The notes: a model not told the origin generated them from the letters alone. A stretch of DNA of 43,245 bases from an uncultured Eubacteriales bacterium (GCA_900547955.1 URIR01000014.1:1-43245); one strand, 5' to 3'; shown: positions 1-8,587, counted from the first letter of the stretch. Made by a program: numbers and translations.

Positions 1-33
1 CCGCTCCCGATGCCCTCCGTGCATTCCCTCCAT
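1..33 (-). CDS. Start of an unidentified third gene of the ibrAB-like operon (cut by window edge)
   Basis: An ATG at 33 follows a purine-rich AGGAAGG ribosome-binding site and lies 42 bp beyond the stop of the ParB-like gene on the same strand. Eleven codons (MEGMHGGHRER) are visible before the window ends, with no stop. That is too little to assign a family. The call rests only on the start context and the co-directional spacing. Confidence 0.3.
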   Translation of the reverse strand, partial: MEGMHGGHRER

Positions 34-75
34 TCCTTCCTCTCTCCCCTCTGAAGCCTTATTGAATATTTCCAG

Positions 76-711
76 CTATTCAGTATCCTCCCATGCCTCC
101 GAGAATTCCTCATTAGCAAACAGCTCCGCCAAACCGGTTATTTGCTTAAGCCGCAGTATTTCGTCCGCATCCATACCCAAATGCTTAGCTATCCAATCAT
201 CAGAGCGGCCCAAATCATGAAGCTCCTTTACTATATTCCCCATAAGCTCAACTTCATGAGTGCCCCGCGCCCGGTTATGCCTTATGGTAGAAGCCATTCG
301 GTCGCTCCGAACGCGGTCAATCTGAGCGACGGGGAGATAGCCTAAAGTATTTTTCATTATATCGCTGTGCTCGGCCGGAATAAGATATCTGTGAAAACCA
401 TCCACTATCTCATAACCATTGTCCTCATGCATACCTGTAACAATAGGCTGAGTGTAGCCGTCGCATTTTATAGATGTATACAGCAATTCCATTTCGGGCG
501 GAGCCACATGATTAGGATTCCATTCATTGGCATGAATTTCCTCTCTATTCACCCAAAGCACGCAATCCACAGGATGCTGTTTCATTGGAGAGAGCTCATG
601 CAGCCGGCTCCTAATATAATTCAAGCATTCTATAAGCTCCGAGATGTCCTCCGTCTTTTTCAATTCAGCTATTAGCTGATTGCATATCTCTTCTATTTCA
701 GGCCTATCCAT
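76..711 (-). CDS. ParB/Srx-like protein, IbrB type
   Basis: This 211-residue protein has a ParB-like N-terminal nuclease fold. The segment around residues 45-115 runs from WVNREEIHANEWNPN through a short helical stretch to the signature GYEIVDGFHRY, in which ParB/sulfiredoxin-like families place their nucleotide-binding residues. The C-terminal half (SDDWIAKHLGMDADEILRLKQ) reads as a helix-turn-helix-like segment. It starts 2 bp after the stop of the PP-loop gene, so the two are almost certainly co-translated. IbrA/IbrB pairs in E. coli prophages were described as co-activators of immunoglobulin-binding protein genes, but the biochemical activity of the pair is unclear. A chromosome-partition role is unlikely because no ParA is nearby. 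Confidence 0.75.
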   Translation of the reverse strand: MDRPEIEEICNQLIAELKKTEDISELIECLNYIRSRLHELSPMKQHPVDCVLWVNREEIHANEWNPNHVAPPEMELLYTSIKCDGYTQPIVTGMHEDNGYEIVDGFHRYLIPAEHSDIMKNTLGYLPVAQIDRVRSDRMASTIRHNRARGTHEVELMGNIVKELHDLGRSDDWIAKHLGMDADEILRLKQITGLAELFANEEFSEAWEDTE

Positions 712-713
712 TA

Positions 714-2033
714 TTACGCTCCTCCCTTTATACGCGGCTGCTCCATGACCTCAGCATCCTCATTAATCAAGCTGGCATATTTTTCTTTAAGCCAGCGTAT
801 ATGCTCATTCTGCTTTTTAGTCGGGCCAAATCCCATAAACCGGCAAAGATGGTCGTTCTTTAAAATACAAAAGCACATCCGCTTCCAGGAGGGTATATGT
901 ATAGTGGATTTTATATCATCCGTATCGTCGGGAATAGCCTGATTGAATACTACCCTGCATTTGCCGTCCTTAGTATAAGCGGAAACTCCGTTGCGCGAAA
1001 TATTATAGCCCTTCTCCTGAATTTCCTTTATGCATTCCTCTGAAAGGCCCCCTCCGACATTATGCCAGAAATCAGCCGACACCTTAAATTTTTCCAGATA
1101 CATATTACGGGTAGTCTCGGGCAGAGTAGAAAGCAGGAATTTGGTATAGGATTCCCAGGTATGCCCCTTAGGAAGCACTACATTTCTATAGCCCATAGCC
1201 CTTGTATTGCCATAAATAGAAGCAAAATTAGCGCCTCTTACCCGGCCTACCAACTTAGCCCAAGCCTTTGGCTCTATAACGCGGTAAATATTTAAAGACT
1301 GCATGGCCCACTCATTAAAAGGGGAAGCCACGCGCATCTGATTGACCGGCACACCCGCCTTATAAAACAGGTCGTAAAGCTTATTATACGAATAGCCAAA
1401 CTGACCGTTAGCCTTCCAAACATCCCTAACCGTCCAATCATAAAGCGGAGCCGCAGTATATACATCTCTAAAAATAGTTGTTATATAGCAGGTATCCTTA
1501 TATCGGTTTTTCTTATTTATAATGGAGGAATACCGCAGCAGAGATTCATTTGCCCTTATACCCAGCAGACAGACGGTTTTCCCTCCTCCCTTATAGTTTT
1601 TATACCATCTGTTAAATTGCTTGGCCAGCTCCTCCTGAAGCATTTTATATTTATAAAAGCCAAACGGATTATTATTTTGATTTATAACATAGCTCATTTG
1701 AGGCATGGGGCGCACCCAGATATCCTTTTCCTTATCATCCCATGGATACCAATAGATATCATAATTGGACATAGGCGTTTTACTGGCCATAGGCAAGCAC
1801 ACCCAAAACGGCTCTATATAGTCCAAATTTTCTTCAAACATTTTGGTAACATAATCGGTTGTATATGAATACTGGGCCTCAAAATCCTGGTGAAACACCC
1901 CAACTTTGCGTCCGGGACAATTCTTTTTCAAATAGTCTATAACTATATTAAGCAGCAGCCCGCTGTCCTTGCCGCCTGAGAAGGATACATATACATTATC
2001 AAATTCAGAAAATATATATTTGAGCCTTTCCAT
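714..2033 (-). CDS. PP-loop ATPase / phosphoadenosine phosphosulfate reductase family protein, IbrA type
   Basis: This 439-residue protein opens with the PP-loop FSGGKDSGLLL at about residues 18-28, the ATP-pyrophosphatase motif of PAPS reductases, DndC and tRNA-thiolation enzymes. It carries a later LGIRANESLLRYSS segment, typical of PAPS-reductase-like proteins that bind an adenylylated intermediate. The C-terminal region (DUF3440 in related proteins, from memory of the family) has several cysteines and the end motif FGPTKKQNEHIRWLKEKY. A classical sulfate-assimilation role is doubtful because no cys genes are near. Pairing with a ParB-like partner points to the IbrA/IbrB arrangement. The chemistry is unknown; nucleic-acid thiolation or adenylylation are possibilities by analogy only. 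Confidence 0.8.
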   Translation of the reverse strand: MERLKYIFSEFDNVYVSFSGGKDSGLLLNIVIDYLKKNCPGRKVGVFHQDFEAQYSYTTDYVTKMFEENLDYIEPFWVCLPMASKTPMSNYDIYWYPWDDKEKDIWVRPMPQMSYVINQNNNPFGFYKYKMLQEELAKQFNRWYKNYKGGGKTVCLLGIRANESLLRYSSIINKKNRYKDTCYITTIFRDVYTAAPLYDWTVRDVWKANGQFGYSYNKLYDLFYKAGVPVNQMRVASPFNEWAMQSLNIYRVIEPKAWAKLVGRVRGANFASIYGNTRAMGYRNVVLPKGHTWESYTKFLLSTLPETTRNMYLEKFKVSADFWHNVGGGLSEECIKEIQEKGYNISRNGVSAYTKDGKCRVVFNQAIPDDTDDIKSTIHIPSWKRMCFCILKNDHLCRFMGFGPTKKQNEHIRWLKEKYASLINEDAEVMEQPRIKGGA

Positions 2034-2104
2034 AAGCGCCTCATATACATCTTTCCCTAAAAACCGCTTGGAAATAATAATCCCCCCTGCTATTTTTATT
2101 ATTT

Positions 2105-2133
2105 ATTTTAACCCAATTTGTTATATTTTACAA
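2105..2133 (-). promoter_or_regulatory. Candidate sigma-A promoter of the ibrA-ibrB-like operon
   Basis: Read on the minus strand, TTGTAA and TAAAAT are separated by 17 bp, about 70 bp before the start of the PP-loop gene. The region is AT-rich and contains chance matches, so this is only a candidate. Confidence 0.4.
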
Positions 2134-2258
2134 GGGATTTATTGGATATTATATTGTAAAAAACGGATTTTTGTTAATTTGATGTGCTGTATTTTGATAT
2201 GGGGATTATAACTTGTATTTCACGAAACATGTAGAAATATGCAAGCTCTTAATATGCT

Positions 2259-2292
2259 AAAGCTGCGCAGACACGCCGGCTTGCGCAGCTTT
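2259..2292. terminator. Stem-loop between leuS and the ibrA-like operon
   Basis: AAAGCTGCGCA at 2259-2269 is the exact reverse complement of TGCGCAGCTTT at 2282-2292, with a 12-nt loop. No long T-run follows in either direction, so it could be a weak terminator or an mRNA-end hairpin. Apart from this, the composite palindrome and a candidate promoter, the 2034-2603 gap shows nothing coding. Confidence 0.45.
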
Positions 2293-2373
2293 ATGCTGAA
2301 TACGTCTGTATATCAGCCGTATAAAAATACATAATTGGCTTACTTTAAATTGATATCCTCGCTTGATATAAAA

Positions 2374-2562
2374 GGCGGGCGGGAAAGGCATATGTAAAAA
2401 GGGGGGCGGCGCGGAATTTTGGCGCCCCTAAAAGGCGCCAAAATCCGCCCGCATCCAGCCTGGGGAAAGCTGGCTTTCCCCAGGCTGGATGCGGGCGCGG
2501 GCCGGCCTTCGGCCGGCCGCCGCGCCGCCCCCCCTTTTTTACATATGCCTTTCCCGCCCGCC
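2374..2562. repeat. Composite cloverleaf-like palindrome, copy A
   Basis: An outer stem of about 41 bp (2374-2414 with 2520-2562, arms differing only by one base in a G/C run and one in an A/T run) encloses three hairpins. Hairpin 1 is ATTTTGGCGCC at 2416-2426 against 2434-2444. Hairpin 2 is a perfect 25-bp stem at 2446-2470 and 2473-2497 with a two-base loop. Hairpin 3 is GGCCGGCC-ttc-GGCCGGCC at 2500-2518. The element lies just after the leuS stop. Copy B at 5438-5617 has the same parts in the opposite order, i.e. the same element inverted. No gene or transposase is inside. Confidence 0.9.
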
Positions 2563-2603
2563 GTTATACTTAACCGGCTGCGGTTTTCAGCTAATTAAAA
2601 ACA

Positions 2604-5021
2604 TTATACGGCTACTATATTGACTAATTTGCCCTTTACTACTATTACCTTCTTAATCGTCTTACCCTCCAGCCAGGGTTTTACCTCAGCGCAGCCCAAT
2701 GCCGCAGCCTTTATCTCCTCTTCATTTGCCTCAGCCGAAGCCTGTATGCGCGCCCGTATGCGTCCGCTTACCTGAACGGCATATTCAACGCTGTCCTGCT
2801 TTATAAGCTTGGGGTCGTATTCAGGCCATCTCTGCTTATACACCGGCTCATCACCCAAAGCCGCTTTTTCCCATATCTCCTCGGTAATATGAGGAGCTAC
2901 GGGGTTAAGCAGTATAATAAGCAGCCTTAATTCCTCCCTGGTAACGCTCTCAAGCTGATAAAGCAGATTGACAAAGCTCATCATACTGGCTATGGCCGTA
3001 TTATATTTCATACGCTCATAGTCCTCCGAAACCTTCTTAATCATAGAATGTACGGCTGCCTCGGTTTCAGGCCGCAGGCCCTCCCCTGCAATCATATTTT
3101 GAAGCCGCCATACTCTCTCCAAAAAGCGCCTAGCTCCCCGCGCACCCTGTGTAGACCACGGCTTAGTCTGATCAAAGGCGCCCATAAACATCTCATACAG
3201 CCTAAGCGCATCGGCGCCCATTTCTTTAATTATATCGTCCGGATTAACCACATTTCCCCGGCTCTTGCTCATTTTTTCCCCGTTTTCCCCTAAAATCATA
3301 CCGTGGCTGGTACGCTTTTTATATGGCTCAGGCGTAGGAACCACTCCTATGTCATATAAAAAGCGGTACCAGAATCTAGAATATAACAAATGCAGAGTAG
3401 TATGCTCCATTCCGCCATTATACCAATCCACCGGCATCCAATACTTTAACGCCTCTGGGCTGGCCAGCTCCTTATCGTTATGCGGGTCGGTATAACGGAG
3501 GAAATACCAGGACGAGCCTGCCCACTGAGGCATGGTGTCTGTTTCGCGCTTAGCCGGTCCGCCGCAGTGCGGACAAGTAGTATTCACCCAATCCACAGCA
3601 TGCACTAAGGGCGATTCTCCTGTGCCCGACGGCTCGAATTTCTCCAGATTAGGCAGGGTAAGAGGCAGCTCGCTCTCAGGTATGGGGGTCCAGCCGCACT
3701 TTTGACAGTATACCAGCGGTATGGGCTCTCCCCAGTAGCGCTGACGCGAAAAAACCCAATCTCGCAATTTATAATTTACCTTGCGCTTGGCTATTCCTCT
3801 CCGCTCCAGCTCCTTAATAATGGCGTCCTTTGCCTGAGCCACGCTCATGCCGTTTAAAAAGCCCGAATTTACCATAACTCCGTCGGCTATATCGGTATAT
3901 GCCTCTTTATCCACATCGCCGCCCTTAACCACTTCCACTATGGGCAGATTAAACTTTCTGGCGAACTCCCAGTCTCTCGTATCATGCGCGGGTACTGCCA
4001 TAATTGCTCCCGTACCGTATGTCATAAGCACATAATCAGACACCCAGATGGGGATTTGCTCATTATTCACAGGATTAACGGCGTATACGCCCTTAAGAGG
4101 CTGACCGGTTTTCTCCTTAGCCGTCTCGGTACGCTCAAAATCGCTTTTATGCGAAGCCGCGTCCCTATATGCCAGCACGTCGTCTATATTCTCTATTTTA
4201 TCTCTTAGCTCGTCTATAAGCGGATGTTCTGGAGAAACAACCATATATGTGGCGCCAAAAAGCGTATCCGGCCTGGTTGTATACACAGTTATAGGCTTAT
4301 TAAGAGCGGGGACAAAAAACTGCACCTCGGCGCCCTCGCTGCGGCCTATCCAGTTGCGCTGCTGCGCTTTAACCTTATCTATAAAATCCACAGTATCTAA
4401 GCCGTCCAGCAGCTTTTGCGCGTAATCGGTAATTCTGAGCATCCATTGGCTTTTAACTCTGCGTACTACCTCGCCGCCGCAGCGCTCGCATACGCCGTCC
4501 ACTACTTCCTCATTGGCCAGGCCCACCTTGCAGCTTGTACACCAGTTTATGGGAATTTCCGCCTTGTAAGCCAGGCCAGCCTTAAACAGCTGTATAAAAA
4601 TCCACTGCGTCCATTTATAATAAGACGGGTCGGTAGTGTTGACCTCACGGCTGTAATCGAAGGAAAAGCCCATGCTTTTTAACTGAGAACGGAAACGGTC
4701 TATATTATTCTTAGTAACTATGCTTGGATGCACGCCTGTTTTCATAGCGTAATTTTCAGTTGGCAGGCCAAAAGCGTCCCAGCCTATGGGATAAAGCACA
4801 TTATAGCCCTCCATACGCCGCTTACGCGCTATAATATCCAGCGCGGTATTGGAAAGCGGATGACCTACATGCAGGCCCGCCCCCGACGGATAGGGAAATT
4901 CTATCAAGGCATAAAATTTAGGCAGGCTATAATCGTCCAGCGCCCTAAAAGCCTCCTGCTCCTCCCAGCGCTGCTGCCATTTTTTCTCTATCTCCAAATG
5001 ATTATAATTATCCGCCGCCAT
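2604..5021 (-). CDS. leuS: Leucyl-tRNA synthetase
   Basis: This enzyme charges tRNA-Leu with leucine in the cytoplasm. The 805-residue product has the class I HIGH-type motif as HVGH near residue 50 and KMSKS near residue 585. Between them lie the CP1 editing domain and the zinc-binding cysteines. The C-terminal anticodon-binding region is complete and the length is normal for bacterial LeuS. I place the start at the ATG at 5021 (MAADNYNH), because it has a GGAGG site at 5030-5034 with 8-nt spacing. A longer reading frame upstream runs through the T-box antiterminator and is not translated sequence. The gene is controlled by a T-box leader and is followed by composite palindrome A. Confidence 0.97.
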   Translation of the reverse strand: MAADNYNHLEIEKKWQQRWEEQEAFRALDDYSLPKFYALIEFPYPSGAGLHVGHPLSNTALDIIARKRRMEGYNVLYPIGWDAFGLPTENYAMKTGVHPSIVTKNNIDRFRSQLKSMGFSFDYSREVNTTDPSYYKWTQWIFIQLFKAGLAYKAEIPINWCTSCKVGLANEEVVDGVCERCGGEVVRRVKSQWMLRITDYAQKLLDGLDTVDFIDKVKAQQRNWIGRSEGAEVQFFVPALNKPITVYTTRPDTLFGATYMVVSPEHPLIDELRDKIENIDDVLAYRDAASHKSDFERTETAKEKTGQPLKGVYAVNPVNNEQIPIWVSDYVLMTYGTGAIMAVPAHDTRDWEFARKFNLPIVEVVKGGDVDKEAYTDIADGVMVNSGFLNGMSVAQAKDAIIKELERRGIAKRKVNYKLRDWVFSRQRYWGEPIPLVYCQKCGWTPIPESELPLTLPNLEKFEPSGTGESPLVHAVDWVNTTCPHCGGPAKRETDTMPQWAGSSWYFLRYTDPHNDKELASPEALKYWMPVDWYNGGMEHTTLHLLYSRFWYRFLYDIGVVPTPEPYKKRTSHGMILGENGEKMSKSRGNVVNPDDIIKEMGADALRLYEMFMGAFDQTKPWSTQGARGARRFLERVWRLQNMIAGEGLRPETEAAVHSMIKKVSEDYERMKYNTAIASMMSFVNLLYQLESVTREELRLLIILLNPVAPHITEEIWEKAALGDEPVYKQRWPEYDPKLIKQDSVEYAVQVSGRIRARIQASAEANEEEIKAAALGCAEVKPWLEGKTIKKVIVVKGKLVNIVAV

Positions 5022-5039
5022 ATAAAAAACCTCCAAAAA

Positions 5040-5335
5040 ATATAATAAGGCATTCCGTTCAGAGACGGAATGCCCGCGGTACCACTCTGCTTGCCGCGCC
5101 AAAATAAATCACCGCAGCCGCTTTAATTCCCTTAACGCGGGATAACGCAGCGCCCTAATAGCGCGCAAAAGCACGTTCAGGCGTTAAGCTCAGGGGAGAG
5201 AAAGCTTATTCCCAGCCTTTGCCGTCTCGCACCATAAACCGACGGCTCTCTTAAAAAAGCGTTTAGGAAAACCAGCCCCGTCAAAGCTTTTATTTATCAG
5301 CTTGCCTAATAAAAAATAATTCAAGCCTGTTATTT
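5040..5335 (-). promoter_or_regulatory. T-box leader of leuS, specifier CUC
   Basis: Reading the minus strand, the leader contains the stem I motifs GAGAGCCG and GGTGCGA. The specifier codon CTC (5198-5200) is followed by TCCCCTGAG. The canonical T-box motif AGAGTGGTACCGCGG comes next and contains TGGT, which can pair with the ACCA end of uncharged tRNA-Leu. The terminator hairpin CATTCCGT/ACGGAATG (5051-5072) is followed by a T-rich run. CAGAG before the T-box can pair with CTCTG in the terminator loop to make the antiterminator. Uncharged tRNA-Leu would therefore raise leuS transcription. Confidence 0.95.
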
Positions 5336-5342
5336 AGGATAT

Positions 5343-5371
5343 AGGATAAATGATTTTTATTTAAAAGTCAA
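5343..5371 (-). promoter_or_regulatory. Sigma-A type promoter of leuS
   Basis: On the minus strand, TTGACT (5366-5371) and TATCCT (5343-5348) are 17 bp apart. They sit just upstream of the first T-box helix, as expected for the leader's transcription start near 5335. Confidence 0.65.
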
Positions 5372-5437
5372 GAGCTTTTGCCTTATTAGCCGCATATATC
5401 CCGTTTAAAGAGGTTATTATCCGGTTCTATGCGCTGC

Positions 5438-5617
5438 TGCGGCGGAAAATTAAATTAAGGGGGGGCGGCGCGGCGGCCGGCCTTCGGCCGGCCCGCGCTC
5501 TGGCAGGCTTTGGAGGGAAAGCCAGCTTTCCCTCCAAAGCCTGCCAGAGCGGATTTTGGCGCCCTGCGGGCGCCAAAATGCCGCGCCGCCCCCCTTAATT
5601 TAATTTTTTCCGCCGCA
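5438..5617. repeat. Composite cloverleaf-like palindrome, copy B (inverted relative to copy A)
   Basis: An outer stem of about 37 bp (5438-5474 with 5580-5617) differs between arms only in run lengths of A and G/C. It encloses GGCCGGCC-ttc-GGCCGGCC (5475-5493), a perfect 27-bp stem with two-base loop (5496-5522 and 5525-5551), and ATTTTGGCGCCC-tgc-GGGCGCCAAAAT (5553-5579). The first and third hairpins match copy A in sequence. The long hairpin shares only its GGGAAAGC/GCTTTCCC tip, and the rest differs on both arms together. It sits between the third foldase gene and the leuS promoter. Confidence 0.9.
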
Positions 5618-5646
5618 CCAAATCTTTACATAACTCCTCTTAAATA

Positions 5647-6939
5647 TCACGTATCCAGCTTATATGTATCGTCAAACCGCTCTATGCCAGCCTCTTCCAT
5701 CCACTGCTTAACAGAATTTTCCCAGGCGTCCTCCTGCCTCTGCGAAGTAAGGCGGTCAGTCAACTCCTTCTGTACGCTTTCAAAGGAAATTTGGCCTTCA
5801 GGCAGCACCGAATCCCGCCTTACTATATGATAACCGTTTACAGTCTGCACAGGTCCGGTTATTTTCCCATCCTCTATGGAAAGCACCGCCTGACGTATGC
5901 TTTCATCAATTAAATCGCCTTCGCCTACTAAATAGCCGCGCTCACATGCAGACTTGGTATTCTGTCCGGCGTCGTCAGTATAGTTGACCACCATTTGAAT
6001 AAATCCGTCTCTGTCCTCTTTAAGCGCATTTGAATACATTTTGTCGGTCTCTTCCTGAATAAGAGCAGCTCCCTCCCGCATAAGCTCATCTAATTCCGCT
6101 TTCTTTTCCTCCAGCTCGCTGCGCTTTTCTGCATCCTCCTCTTCCTTAAGCTCTGTCTCCAGCTCATATATTTCCATATGCAGATTCTGAATCTCTTCCA
6201 GCTCCTTAGACGGATATGCAATCAAAATATGCTGCATTTTAACATATTCATGAGGCACGTATAAAATTAAAACCTCACCGCCGTCATAGTCGTCAAAAAA
6301 TTGATTTATATCCTCGTCATAGAGCTTTTTCTGTTCTTCCGCCAGGCTGTTGTATTCCGCCCGAACATCCTCCTCTGACGGTATGACCGACTGCGCTATA
6401 ATGTCGTATAATTCGTCCTCCGCTTGACTTTCAAGCAGAAGCTGCGTTTTGCTCTCCAAGCTCTCTCCTTTATCCGCCATATCTCTTTCATACGCCTGCT
6501 TGGCCTGATTATAGCATTCCTCCTCGGTTTTTGCAGGCAGAGATTTTTTAAGCTCGTCCGCATAATGCTGAATCTCGGCCTCCATTGTCTCGCGTACATT
6601 TTTTTCCGCCTCGGCGCGCTCCTCAGCCGAAAAATTCAAAAGCCCCCTCGAATCAGCCTGCTGTCTGACTACCTTAGCCCTTATTAATGCATCCAGCGCT
6701 ATAGTTTTATATTCCTCCAAGGTTTCCGCGCCCGATTCGGTTGACGCGTCTATGCCCGAATAAATTAAAAGCATCTGCTTATAATTATTATAAATTTCTT
6801 CCCATTCTGATTTATATATGGGCTGACCATTGACCTCGGCCACCACCGGGTCTCCCTGCACGCCTTCCTCCGGCTGACCGCAGGCCGTCATACAAATGGC
6901 CAGAATAGCCGTAATTATAAAGACTGCCGTTTTTCTCAT
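5647..6939 (-). CDS. PrsA-like lipoprotein foldase (PpiC domain), third of three paralogues
   Basis: This is an extracytoplasmic peptidyl-prolyl isomerase/foldase of the SurA/PrsA type. The 430-residue product starts with a lipoprotein signal ending at the lipobox MTAC (Cys20). A SurA-N-like helical region follows (VNGQPIYKSEWEE near residue 40). A parvulin domain begins at MQHILIAY (about 232-240) and ends at NGYHIVRR (about 368-375). Between the first strand and the rest of the parvulin domain lies an insert of about 50 acidic, heptad-like residues (ELETELKEEEDAEKR and following), which looks like a coiled coil. It lies 36 bp downstream of its nearest paralogue, on the same strand. Confidence 0.85.
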   Translation of the reverse strand: MRKTAVFIITAILAICMTACGQPEEGVQGDPVVAEVNGQPIYKSEWEEIYNNYKQMLLIYSGIDASTESGAETLEEYKTIALDALIRAKVVRQQADSRGLLNFSAEERAEAEKNVRETMEAEIQHYADELKKSLPAKTEEECYNQAKQAYERDMADKGESLESKTQLLLESQAEDELYDIIAQSVIPSEEDVRAEYNSLAEEQKKLYDEDINQFFDDYDGGEVLILYVPHEYVKMQHILIAYPSKELEEIQNLHMEIYELETELKEEEDAEKRSELEEKKAELDELMREGAALIQEETDKMYSNALKEDRDGFIQMVVNYTDDAGQNTKSACERGYLVGEGDLIDESIRQAVLSIEDGKITGPVQTVNGYHIVRRDSVLPEGQISFESVQKELTDRLTSQRQEDAWENSVKQWMEEAGIERFDDTYKLDT

Positions 6940-6975
6940 GCTTTTAACCTCTCCTATTGGCTTTTCTTGACTGCG

Positions 6976-8382
6976 TTAAGCCGAATACTCCATATTTTCA
7001 GTATAAATAGTCAATCCGCTCTGCTCTCTCCAGGACTGAACGGTTTGTTCAAACAGTTCGCCCTCATTCTTTTCCCGCAGCGCCTCGTTTATTTCCTCTC
7101 GCACGTTATCCAAAGGCACGCTGCCCGGCTGGAGCGCGCTTACACGGCGTATTATATGATAGCCGTAAGGCCCTAACACGGGCCTGGAAATTTCTCCATC
7201 CCTGCTTAATGCCAGAGCTGTATCATGAAATTCTGTTATAAGGCCGTCTCCTGCGCCTACCAGATAAGCCGTAAGACTGTCCGCGTCCTGCGCGTCCTGA
7301 CTCTGTTCCAAAGCTATCCTTTCAAAAGCCTCTCCGTCCGCATTGCGCACCTGCTCGTATATTTGATTGGCCTTATCCTCTATGCTTCCCGCTGCTTTTT
7401 CAAGCGCCGCGTCATATTCGCTCTGCGCTGTTTTAAGCTGTTCCTTTAGTTCGGCCAGCTCTGCTTCCAGCCCGGCCTTTTTATCATTATCCGCGCTTTC
7501 CAGCTCGGTCTGCTTGTCATTTATATCCTGCTCCAGCGAATATAATTTCTGATAAGCGCTCATAACGCTTATCTGGTCCGCGTCCTCAAAGCCTATTAAT
7601 ATATGCTGGGCCAGCACATAGCCCTCGGGAACATAGCATAATATGCCCTCAGCCGTCTGATTATAAAGCGCAGTAAACTGCTCGGATGTATATTTGCTCT
7701 GCTTTTCGACAAGCGCATCGTAATATTCCTGTATTTCTTCCTCGGTTACTTCCGCCTGAGCGATTATGTCCGCATAGCATTGGTCAAGAGTCAGAGATAA
7801 AAGATAATCCTCTACAAGGCTGTCCATGGTTTGGCCCGCATCCGCCATAGCCTGTTCAACGCTCTGCTTGGCCTGCTCAGTAAAATCCATTTCCTCTTCG
7901 CCGGTATAATTTGCGCTTAATTCCTGCTTCTTCTGCTCTATAAGCGAATTTATATATTCTTCTACATATTCCTTTGCTTCGACGCGCTGCTCCTGGGTAT
8001 AATTGGTATAACCCTCCCTCTGGGCGTATTCGGTCAGAAGCTGTCTGGTTATGAGTAATTCCAGCGCGGCGGTTTTATATTCCTCCAGTATCTCGGCGCC
8101 CTCCTCGCTGAACGGGTCAACCCCGTAATACGACACCAGCGTATTATAATAGCTTTGATACACATTCAGCCATTCTCCGCGCGTTATGCTCTTGCCGTTT
8201 AAGGTAGCTACAGGCAAAGCGCTGTCCAAACTGTCCTGAATTGAAGCCGAATTAGAAGGAGAAGCCGCCGCGGCCGTATTTGTCGCTCCTCCTGTCAGCC
8301 CGGAGGTCGCCGCCTGGTCAGAACAGGCGCATAAAAGCAGCGCGCCGGATATCAATATCAAGCATAGTACCTTCTTAAGCAT
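6976..8382 (-). CDS. PrsA-like lipoprotein foldase (PpiC domain), second of three paralogues
   Basis: The 468-residue protein has a lipoprotein signal with lipobox LLCAC (Cys20) and a Ser/Ala/Thr-rich linker. The SurA-N-like part contains LNGKSITRGEWLNVYQSYY. The parvulin domain runs from AQHILIGF (near 260) to YGYHIIRR (near 408). A Glu/Lys-rich coiled-coil-like insert of about 70 residues splits the parvulin domain at the same place as in the two neighbours, so the insert predates the duplications. It probably helps exported proteins fold outside the membrane. It is separated from the first paralogue by composite palindrome C. Confidence 0.85.
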   Translation of the reverse strand: MLKKVLCLILISGALLLCACSDQAATSGLTGGATNTAAAASPSNSASIQDSLDSALPVATLNGKSITRGEWLNVYQSYYNTLVSYYGVDPFSEEGAEILEEYKTAALELLITRQLLTEYAQREGYTNYTQEQRVEAKEYVEEYINSLIEQKKQELSANYTGEEEMDFTEQAKQSVEQAMADAGQTMDSLVEDYLLSLTLDQCYADIIAQAEVTEEEIQEYYDALVEKQSKYTSEQFTALYNQTAEGILCYVPEGYVLAQHILIGFEDADQISVMSAYQKLYSLEQDINDKQTELESADNDKKAGLEAELAELKEQLKTAQSEYDAALEKAAGSIEDKANQIYEQVRNADGEAFERIALEQSQDAQDADSLTAYLVGAGDGLITEFHDTALALSRDGEISRPVLGPYGYHIIRRVSALQPGSVPLDNVREEINEALREKNEGELFEQTVQSWREQSGLTIYTENMEYSA

Positions 8383-8410
8383 GGTTTTTCCTTTCTCCGC
8401 AGCTGCGGCC

Positions 8411-8587
8411 CGCGCGGGGGCGGGTGGGCTCTATATAAAAGGGGCTGCCCGGTAAAATTGCGGTTAGGATAAATGCCGGCGCAGCCCCGGCCGGCCGTAA
8501 GGCCGGCCTCCTTTTTGCCCTGGATTTCAGAGGCGCGCCCTTTTGCGCGCCTCTGAAATCCAGGGCGGGCGGGAAAGCCCTCGCGCG
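8411..8587. repeat. Composite cloverleaf-like palindrome, copy C
   Basis: The outer stem is CGCGCGGGGGC (8411-8421) with GCCCTCGCGCG (8577-8587), one wobble. It encloses three hairpins: GGGGCTGC/GCAGCCCC (8441-8448, 8481-8488), GGCCGGCC-gtaa-GGCCGGCC (8489-8508), and a perfect 21-bp stem (8518-8538 with 8545-8565). The motif GGGCGGGCGGGAAAG beside the last hairpin is shared with copy A and the element near 39660. It separates two co-directional foldase genes. Open frames across it are products of the palindrome and not genes. Confidence 0.8.

Noticed and set aside
2374..2562. Transposon ends
   Set aside because: Although the outer arms are inverted repeats, there is no transposase, no target-site duplication that I can see, and the interior is all hairpins. 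A non-autonomous mobile element remains possible and is treated in the findings.
4997..5102. N-terminal extension of LeuS and similar extension of IleS near 32206
   Set aside because: Both extensions read through the T-box terminator region; strong ribosome sites favour the internal ATGs at 5021 and 32155.
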